64,000 bases of DNA from assembly GCA_016935665.1 (NCBI GenBank), contig JAFGQN010000064.1, forward strand, positions 1 to 64,000, in the 5' to 3' direction. The notes beneath the pieces are model-generated. The model was given only the letters and a program-made list of their open reading frames with translations. It made no database searches and was not told the origin of the DNA. The position numbers and the translations under genes were made by a program. The first letter of the stretch is position 1. Each line of letters begins with the position of its first letter. Origin of the DNA: Deltaproteobacteria bacterium (GTDB taxonomy: Bacteria > Myxococcota_A > Polyangia > JAAYKL01). Shown here piece by piece: positions 1 to 7,033 of the stretch.

Positions 1-3
1 CAA

Positions 4-29
4 GGCGGCAGATAAACTACCGCCCTACA
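4..29. repeat. Copy of a dispersed palindromic repeat (GGCGG...CCGCC)
   Basis: A 26-base unit that matches the segment at 58188-58213 at 25 of 26 positions. The outer bases GGCGG and CCGCC can pair around a core containing AGATAAAC, the complement of GTTTATCT. It lies downstream of the hybrid kinase gene, which is read leftward. No open frame is supported in bases 1-125; the window probably cuts an intergenic repeat cluster here. It could be a REP-like element or a terminator hairpin. Confidence 0.55.
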
Positions 30-125
30 ATATTTTTCTAAAAATCTAGTATCTTGCGATAACCCTGATTCTGCAATCACCCTGCACTGTAACCCATCTG
101 TGCCTTCAGCATACTCTGCCATCGG

Positions 126-2030
126 TTAATACAGTGAAATCATATCGGAAATCAGGGCGTTCAACAGTTGGATGTCCAGTGGTTTTTCGAGGACGGGCGC
201 GTTGCTTTCATGCAGGAAGCGGGAAATCTCAACGTTTGAAGCGCCACCTGTCATAAATATTATGCGCTGCGCCAGTGGGGAGGACATGCGTTTGAGTGTT
301 TCCGCCAGTTCCAGTCCGGACATGCCCGGCATGAATACATCGAGCAGGAGAATATCAATATTCTGATTGGCACGCATGATTTCCAGGGCTTCCTCTGCGG
401 TTCCTGCGGCGAGAATATCGTGTTCCTTTTCGAGAATTCGTCTCGTTGAACGAATGATTGCCGGTTCATCGTCCACGATAAGGATGGTGCCCCGTCTTTC
501 CGGTTTCGGGACGGGCCTCCCTGGCGCGAGCGTCGTTTTGTTCGGCAACTGCTTGGCGATGGGCAACGATAGGGTTAAAGAGAGATTTTCTTCTTTAACT
601 TCATATATCAGTCCTGCACCGGCACGGTTGACCAAACGGGCGAGTACGCCGTCCTTTTCGAGCTGGCTCAGTAGAACGGTGGGAACATTAAATGGTCCGG
701 CGGAAACAGCTATGGTTAAATCCACTTTTCGCTTTTGAGGTGAAAGTGTGATGCCCACCAGCAATACACGTCCGGAGGCAAGGGCGGATTCCACCAGCTC
801 CACAAAAATGAGAAACAGGGAGCGAATCAGGTAATGGCTGCGGCATTTCACCAGCAGCAGCTGCTCATTGACGGGACTGACGTTCACGTTGATGCCACGT
901 TTGGCGTAAAAGCGAACCGCTGCCACCACCATGTCAATGATGCGCAACAGATCCACGGCCTCGGTTTCCCGGGTTTCCTCCGGAGCGAAGGAACGCAATG
1001 CGTCGGTGAGATCGCGAATCACTTCCACCGCCCGGATGGAATCCTTGATAATCAATTCCTTGTCCGCGGGATGGGTGAAATGTCCCATATTGGCCGAAAT
1101 CTGTTCCGTATTGTTACGTAATACGGTGACGGCGTTGTTTATTTCGTGGGCCAACCCTGCCGAAAGCCGACCCAGCGCAATGGTGGCTTCCACATCCGCC
1201 GCACGACTTTGTGAATCTTCAGTGGATTCATCGGCTACCGAAAGCGAACGAACCCCCAGTCCTATGATTTCTCCCAAAAGGCCAAGGCTCTGCAATTCTC
1301 TGGGCGCCATCACTGAATGTCCCTGCACGTACAGAATCAAAATCCCTTCAGGTGTGTGAGACGCCATAAGCGGGATCAGAATCAGTGAATAGTTGGATTG
1401 GGTGCCATCCTGGAGCACATCTTTTACGATAACGTCTCCCCTGGCTAATCGGCCGATAACCGAAGAACGAAAGACGCCTTTTAAAAATTCTTTGTCGAAA
1501 GTGCCCGTCGTTGCCGCCACTGGCCAATCGGAAACGGCGCCTCCCCACTCGATGGCAGCGGAGCAGATGGCATTGGTGATTTCCGAAATGACAACCATCG
1601 TTTCCGACAGCAATTCTTTTTTGCTGGTGGCCTTGCGGCAAACGGCGGCGATGCGTCTGGATACGGGGAGCAATCTGGCAGCATCGGCGATGGAAGCAAT
1701 GTTGGGGTACGCCAGCGGACTGCCGGTCAGGTCGGCGTGGATCTCAATGGTCAACATCCCATCGTCTTCGGCATTTATGCTTAAATGCACTGAACGCGCG
1801 ACATCGTCAATTCCCAGCAAAGTGGTTTTTACCATACTTCGGGTTTGTTCCCTGGCGCGAAATGCATCCAGTTCCGCGTCGAATCGTTCCTGATGCTGTG
1901 GCAGCAAATGTTCACGAAATGGCCGATCCATCAGTGCTTCCCGGGACAATCCGGTGATGGCACAGGCAACATCGGTTGCGGACAGGACGATACCGTCCAT
2001 ATTCATGGTGATATTCGGATTTTGTTGCAT
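126..2030 (-). CDS. Hybrid sensor histidine kinase (PAS-GAF-like-HisKA-degenerate HATPase-REC)
   Basis: A 634-aa soluble protein. Residues about 5-100 look like a PAS domain and about 120-260 like a GAF domain. A HisKA H-box (AGLAHEINN) places the phospho-accepting histidine at 295. Residues about 360-490 sit where the HATPase domain should be, but the N-box asparagines and the DxGxG box are not recognisable (FVELVESALAS stands at the N-box). A receiver domain fills 514-634 with acidic pair D520/D521, phospho-acceptor D564, T594 and K616. No transmembrane segment is visible, so the signal is probably cytoplasmic. The gene is divergent from the Memo-AMMECR1 gene. The start is ATG with only a weak purine-rich site upstream. 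The assignment as a hybrid kinase is firm; whether it autophosphorylates is doubtful. Confidence 0.88.
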   Translation of the reverse strand: MQQNPNITMNMDGIVLSATDVACAITGLSREALMDRPFREHLLPQHQERFDAELDAFRAREQTRSMVKTTLLGIDDVARSVHLSINAEDDGMLTIEIHADLTGSPLAYPNIASIADAARLLPVSRRIAAVCRKATSKKELLSETMVVISEITNAICSAAIEWGGAVSDWPVAATTGTFDKEFLKGVFRSSVIGRLARGDVIVKDVLQDGTQSNYSLILIPLMASHTPEGILILYVQGHSVMAPRELQSLGLLGEIIGLGVRSLSVADESTEDSQSRAADVEATIALGRLSAGLAHEINNAVTVLRNNTEQISANMGHFTHPADKELIIKDSIRAVEVIRDLTDALRSFAPEETRETEAVDLLRIIDMVVAAVRFYAKRGINVNVSPVNEQLLLVKCRSHYLIRSLFLIFVELVESALASGRVLLVGITLSPQKRKVDLTIAVSAGPFNVPTVLLSQLEKDGVLARLVNRAGAGLIYEVKEENLSLTLSLPIAKQLPNKTTLAPGRPVPKPERRGTILIVDDEPAIIRSTRRILEKEHDILAAGTAEEALEIMRANQNIDILLLDVFMPGMSGLELAETLKRMSSPLAQRIIFMTGGASNVEISRFLHESNAPVLEKPLDIQLLNALISDMISLY

Positions 2031-2137
2031 ACTCTTCTTCTTCTGGCAAAAATAGTTTGTCTATTTAGCATAGGGTTGTTGCGGGTACTATAGTACAAAC
2101 AATCTAAAAGATAAAAAAACAGCATCGGGAGCAAACT

Positions 2138-3766
2138 GTGACACAGTATTTTCAAAAGCTATTGATGTGTTTTGTACTGTTGATGCTTTGGGGCAGCATC
2201 GGTACCGGATGTTCATCGTGCGGTGGACGTAAGGCGTCCGGAGGGGAAAACACGACGGAACTCTCCAGTTTGGCGGCAAAAACGCCACAACAGGAACAAC
2301 AGATGAAGGAAATGGAACCCATGAAAAATATTTTTAAAGCACAGGTGGCGGGCCAGTTCTATTCCGGTAATCCTGCGGAGTTGAAACGGGAGATTACGGA
2401 TTATCTGGCCACAGCCAAAGCGGCAGGGGCGGGCAGCACGCTCGCCGAGCGGGATTTGGTTGGCGTTCTCTCCCCCCATGCCGGGTACGTGTATTCAGGA
2501 CCCGTGGCGGCGTATTCATTTTCTGCGGCGGCTGCCCATGCAAGCCAGTATTCCACTGTTGTGGTGATGGCGCTCAGCCACCGACGCGCATCGCGATCCA
2601 TTAGTATTCTGGATATGGATGGTTATGAAACCCCGCTGGGAACCCTTGCCATTGATCGGGATATTATCCAAAAGATGTTAAAGGACAAACCGGAGTTGTT
2701 TGCCCCGGATGTGGCGATGTTCGAGAATGAACATTCTTTGGAAGTACAGCTGCCATTCATTCAGGTGGCGGTGCCCAATGTTAAGATTGTGCCGATAGTT
2801 GTGGCCACGTATGATGAGGCACTGCTGCAGAAGGCCGGCGCATATCTGTTTGATGCGCTGGGCGCGTTCAGTGATGTTTTGTTTGTGATTTCGTCGGATT
2901 TGTCTCACTTCTTTCCGTATGACGAAGCCAAAGAGTACGATAACGCCAGCCTCTCGCTGCTGGAAAAATGGGATATTCCCGCATGGGTGGCCCATGCGTC
3001 CCAGACGCGCAAGGGAATGTGTGGTGTGAAACCCATGTTTACGTTTTCTCAAATGTTTGAGCAATTCGACTCAGATGTTCGGCAGGTTACGTTATTGAAG
3101 TATATGAATAGCGGGGATACCGCAGGTGATAAACGTCAGGTGGTGGGATATGGCGCATTGGCGTTCAGCATCCCAAAGGGATTGCGGTCGGACAGGCTGC
3201 CCCAAAAAGATTTTGGTCCGTATACTCCGGCGCTCCGGAAGGAATTGATGGCCATGGCCAAAGCGGCGGTGCGAGCAGCTGCCAAAGGGGACATCGCACC
3301 GTTGCCAGAGCCGCAATCGGAGGTGTTGAAGCAGAGCGGCGCGGCGTTTGTTACGCTGAAAAAAAATGGTCAGCTGCGCGGATGTATTGGGCATGTCATT
3401 GCCAGGCTGCCACTGTATCGCTGTATCGAAGATGTAGCGCGTGCCGCCGCCGTACGTGACACCCGGTTTACTCCGGTCACCGTTTCGGAGCTGGACGACC
3501 TGAGTTACGAAATTTCAATTCTTACCAAACCGGAACCCATTACACCCGAAGATGTGGTGGTGGGACGTGATGGTCTGATAATATCGCGGGGCATGTATTC
3601 CGGTTTGCTATTGCCGCAGGTTCCCATTGAATGGAACTGGGACAGGGACGAATTTCTGGCGCATACCTGTCGAAAAGCGGGACTTCCCATGGATTGCTGG
3701 AAAGACGACGCCACTCGAATTGAGGCGTTTCGCGCGATAGTATTTGGCGAAGCGGATCTTGATTAA
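2138..3766 (+). CDS. Memo-AMMECR1 fusion (AmmeMemoRadiSam proteins B and A), predicted lipoprotein
   Basis: A 542-aa protein. Residues 1-25 form a signal peptide with a possible lipobox ending GTGC at Cys25. Residues about 65-350 are a Memo-like domain with the expected metal-site residues: His of SPHAGY, His of LSHRR, His of DLSHFF and Cys of GMCGVKP. Residues about 370-535 are an AMMECR1 domain with LRGCIGH and the tail EWNWDRDEFL. Memo and AMMECR1 are known to occur together or fused, usually with a radical SAM partner, and their biochemical role is not settled. No partner is adjacent here. The start is GTG after CGGGAG. The export signal is the odd feature, because the family is normally regarded as cytoplasmic. 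It is transcribed alone, divergent from the hybrid kinase. Confidence 0.9.
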   Translation: MTQYFQKLLMCFVLLMLWGSIGTGCSSCGGRKASGGENTTELSSLAAKTPQQEQQMKEMEPMKNIFKAQVAGQFYSGNPAELKREITDYLATAKAAGAGSTLAERDLVGVLSPHAGYVYSGPVAAYSFSAAAAHASQYSTVVVMALSHRRASRSISILDMDGYETPLGTLAIDRDIIQKMLKDKPELFAPDVAMFENEHSLEVQLPFIQVAVPNVKIVPIVVATYDEALLQKAGAYLFDALGAFSDVLFVISSDLSHFFPYDEAKEYDNASLSLLEKWDIPAWVAHASQTRKGMCGVKPMFTFSQMFEQFDSDVRQVTLLKYMNSGDTAGDKRQVVGYGALAFSIPKGLRSDRLPQKDFGPYTPALRKELMAMAKAAVRAAAKGDIAPLPEPQSEVLKQSGAAFVTLKKNGQLRGCIGHVIARLPLYRCIEDVARAAAVRDTRFTPVTVSELDDLSYEISILTKPEPITPEDVVVGRDGLIISRGMYSGLLLPQVPIEWNWDRDEFLAHTCRKAGLPMDCWKDDATRIEAFRAIVFGEADLD

Positions 3767-4021
3767 CTGTCGACCATGCGTGCTGGATGGTGTTGTTATG
3801 GGTTTTTTTTTACCCCTTTTCTGCGTCAATATACAGATGGTAATGTAGTCAAATTCTTGACGTTTACCCATTGTGGCTGACATGGACAATACTGAATAAA
3901 AAACGGGACGCTCATAACATCACGTGAGCCGCAGTTATTGGTATGAACGTCCCCGGGACAAGAGACACCCTTGCTGCCGCCCATTTGGCTCCGGTTGTCA
4001 GTTGGTAATTGATTGCTCTAT

Positions 4022-5014
4022 CTATCCAACGTTGGAGAAACTGTCGGGGAGACCCCGTTTGATTTTTTCAACAAGGGTGGTGCGATTGAGACCGAGCAGC
4101 GTGGCTGCCTGATTCTTGTTGCCGTCGGTGTATTCCAGTGCAGCCTGGATGTAGTGAGCTTCAATATTGCGAAGCGTGTTTTGGAGATTCAATCCTTCGT
4201 CCGTCAACGGTCGAATGAAATCTATCATCGTTTCTGCATTGGCTTCATCAAAGAACGGCAAATCTTCTGCTGTGATTTCATTGCCAATTCCGATAAGCAC
4301 CGCGTGTTCCATGGCATTTTCCAATTCGCGAATATTGCCAGGCCAGTTGTGTGCCGTTACTCGTTTCAACGCGGAGTCGTTTAGCTGTATCACGGCTTTC
4401 TTATATCTTCTGGCCGCCTTTGCAATGAAATGATTACAGAGGTCTTTTATGTCGCCGGGACGTTCACGCAGTGCAGGCAGTTTGAGCTGTATAACGTTGA
4501 GACGGTAATACAAGTCCTGGCGGAAGCTTCCCTCGTGAGATGCCTGCAGCAGATTGGCGTTGGTGGCTGCGATAATTCGGACATCCACATGACGGACCTT
4601 TGATTCACCCACCGCAGAAAATTCTTTAAACTGCAGCACTCTCAGCAGTTTTCCCTGTAAATCCAGCGGCAATTCGCCGATCTCATCCAGGAAGATGGTA
4701 CCCCCATCCGCTATTTGGAAGCGACCTTCCCGATTCCGCATGGCACTGGTAAATGCGCCTTGAACATGCCCAAACAATTCACTTTCCAGCAAATCCCTTG
4801 ACAACGCAGCACAGTTCACTGCCACAAAGGGCATATCTTTCCGACTGCTATTCATATGTAGACCGCGTGCCAACAACTCTTTGCCTGTTCCGGTTTCGCC
4901 GGTTATCAGGACCGTACAATCAGTTGGGGCAACCTGCTGAGCCTTTTTGAGTATCGAAATCAGTGCTGGTGATTGGCCAATTATCTCTGTGCTGAAGTCG
5001 TTGTGCAATGTCAT
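4022..5014 (-). CDS. Sigma-54 interaction domain transcriptional activator without receiver
   Basis: A 330-aa AAA+ enhancer-binding protein that begins almost directly with the ATPase domain. Walker A is GETGTGKE at 39-46, Walker B is FLDEI at 108-112, and the sigma-54 contact loop is GAFTSA at 86-91 instead of GAFTGA. The sensor II region has NWPGNIREL. A Fis-type helix-turn-helix (AATLLGLNRTTL) ends the protein at about 300-325. With no receiver, GAF or PAS domain, its activity may be constitutive or controlled by a partner protein. The start is supported by a perfect AGGAGG six bases before ATG. It lies downstream of, and on the same strand as, the other activator at 5496-6869, but a 481-bp gap separates them. 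Confidence 0.9.
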   Translation of the reverse strand: MTLHNDFSTEIIGQSPALISILKKAQQVAPTDCTVLITGETGTGKELLARGLHMNSSRKDMPFVAVNCAALSRDLLESELFGHVQGAFTSAMRNREGRFQIADGGTIFLDEIGELPLDLQGKLLRVLQFKEFSAVGESKVRHVDVRIIAATNANLLQASHEGSFRQDLYYRLNVIQLKLPALRERPGDIKDLCNHFIAKAARRYKKAVIQLNDSALKRVTAHNWPGNIRELENAMEHAVLIGIGNEITAEDLPFFDEANAETMIDFIRPLTDEGLNLQNTLRNIEAHYIQAALEYTDGNKNQAATLLGLNRTTLVEKIKRGLPDSFSNVG

Positions 5015-5495
5015 AAATTATCCTCCTCAAATCAGCCTGGGTTGCACAGGCACCCTGAGAGCTATGCACGATTAATGCCGAAACTGCTCTTCTGTCATTT
5101 CTGTAAAATTGGTATCATGGTAAAATCGGAGGCGACAAAGATAGTTATTGCTGTAATTTGGGGCGTTTATGGAAAATAGAGATTTGTTGTGTTTGATTGA
5201 ATTTTTGTATTTCGGGGGTATTTTGTGCCTCAATCGGGCGAAAAATGTGTTGGACTTGCCCCTCACCTGGGTATGAGATAACCCATTTTGGTGTTTGTGT
5301 ATTCTTACAGTAATGTGATGCATTCGCACTCTGTGTACCACATGTGGGTGACTTTGACGCGTGAAACCCACGCATCAACTTTTGGCGGAATCCTCAAAGG
5401 CGTGAAACTGGCGACTGTTCAACTGTTCATCGCGTGCGATTGACGCTTAGGTGAATTTTGACTGCATGCTGTCGAAAGTGATTCGCCCTTGAAAA
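5015..5495. other. Intergenic gap between two activator genes
   Basis: A 481-bp stretch that is AT-rich near 5140-5240. I find no protein-like frame, RNA gene or clear sigma-54 (-24/-12) promoter on either strand. It presumably holds the promoter for the 330-aa activator, which is read leftward. Confidence 0.5.
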
Positions 5496-6869
5496 TCAGG
5501 CCATATCCAGCGATTTCATCTGGTGTGCAAGTGCGTGGCGGGTCAGCCCCAGAAGCCTGGCGGCCTCCTGTTTGGTCTGTCCGCGTCTTAACGCTTCCTC
5601 TATAAGCAGGCGGGATACATTTCTGGTAATCTCGTGGAGGGTTTCATTTTCGGGAAAGGGAATGTGAATCTGCCAACTGTCGTTGACTGTGTCCGCAAGC
5701 GGTAGGTCGGCGGCATTGATGATGGTTTCGTGTCCCAGCATCAGGGTCCGCTCCAAAACGTTGCGAAGTTCGCGGATGTTCCCGGGCCACTCATAATTCG
5801 CCAGTTTTTCCGCGGCCTGAGGGGTCAGTGACGGCGGCCGGGCCAGCCCCAGATCCGTTGTCAGCATGTCGAGAACTTCTTTGGACAGGGGGATGATGTC
5901 GCTTTTTCGTTCGCGCAAAGGTGGAATGTGAATGGGCAGAACATTTATACGATAATAAAGATCCTCCATAAATTCGCCCTGCATCACCAATTCGTGTAAA
6001 TCCGTTTTGCAGCTGATAAAAATGCGTGTGTCCAGGGGCACCAGCGCCTCACCGCCCAGCCGCAAAATGGATTTTCGTTCCAGAAAGTTCAGCAGTTTTG
6101 CCTGGAGCGGCATCTCCAGCTTCTCAGCTTCGTTAATAAGCAGGGTGCCACCATCGGCCAGCTCAAGCATTCCTTTTTTTCGCGTTTGCGTGTTGCCATA
6201 GACGCCCGGTTCATGGCCAAACAATTCCACTTCGGCTTTTTGCAGTTTGAGCGTCGCCATATTGATGGAGAAAAACGGCCCTTTCGCGCGTTCCGAATTG
6301 GCATGTATCCAGCGTCCCAGTCGTTCTTTTCCAGTGCCGTTTTCGCCAATCAGCAATACCGGGCCTTTTTGACTCGCAGCGCGTTGTGCCAGCGCTATAG
6401 ATTTTTTCATGGACGCGGTTTTTACTTTTGGAACCTCGGTCGGCTCTCCTGGCAGAGATGAGCCCTTGCTGGTGGAGCGAAGAAGCTGTATTTCCTCGCT
6501 CATTTTTCGTTTGTTCATGGCGTTGTCGACCGCCAGCAGGACTTCTTCGATTTCGCACGGTTTGGAAAGATAATCGATTGCGCCGCGCTGGGCGCTCAAA
6601 ACAGCACTCTTTATGGACGCATGGCCAGTGATCACTATGAACTGAGTATTGGGTTCATCCCGCTTCAGCTCCGCCACAAGATCTACACCATCGGCATCGG
6701 GAAGTTTTTTGTCCATCAGCACCACATCGGGGCAGAATTGTTTCATGATGATTCGAGCGTCAGCTGCATTGTGCGCAATACGCGTCTCATAGCCAAATTT
6801 GATGAGTAGCTTGTTCAGGAACTTTGCGTATTCCTGCTGATCATCGACTATTAGTACGGTCCCCTTCAA
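5496..6869 (-). CDS. NtrC-like response regulator with degenerate sigma-54 contact motifs
   Basis: A 457-aa protein laid out as receiver (1-120), AAA+ (about 150-375) and Fis-type HTH (about 425-455). The receiver has D9/D10, phospho-acceptor D53, T81 and K103. Walker A is GENGTGKE at 175-182. Where GAFTGA is expected the sequence reads PGVYGN (221-226), and Walker B is LLINEA (243-248), with Asn for the usual Asp. Loss of GAFTGA normally removes sigma-54 contact, so it may act on sigma-70 promoters or as a repressor or decoy, as known for some NtrC relatives. The start is TTG, eight bases after AGGAGA. It is divergent from cheA with 164 bp between them, so a link to chemosensory signalling is possible but unproven. 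Confidence 0.9.
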   Translation of the reverse strand: MKGTVLIVDDQQEYAKFLNKLLIKFGYETRIAHNAADARIIMKQFCPDVVLMDKKLPDADGVDLVAELKRDEPNTQFIVITGHASIKSAVLSAQRGAIDYLSKPCEIEEVLLAVDNAMNKRKMSEEIQLLRSTSKGSSLPGEPTEVPKVKTASMKKSIALAQRAASQKGPVLLIGENGTGKERLGRWIHANSERAKGPFFSINMATLKLQKAEVELFGHEPGVYGNTQTRKKGMLELADGGTLLINEAEKLEMPLQAKLLNFLERKSILRLGGEALVPLDTRIFISCKTDLHELVMQGEFMEDLYYRINVLPIHIPPLRERKSDIIPLSKEVLDMLTTDLGLARPPSLTPQAAEKLANYEWPGNIRELRNVLERTLMLGHETIINAADLPLADTVNDSWQIHIPFPENETLHEITRNVSRLLIEEALRRGQTKQEAARLLGLTRHALAHQMKSLDMA

Positions 6870-7033
6870 TTTGAAGTTCTCCTGTAAAAAACACAGTTAA
6901 ATCTATGATTTTATATCGTCGCTGTTCCAAAATAGTTAACGTAAAAAAGTATATCTATGCCTTAACTTTTCTGTGTGAATGCCGCTGTAGACACTAACTG
7001 TATCAGAAACAATGACAGGGAAGTGAATGAAAC

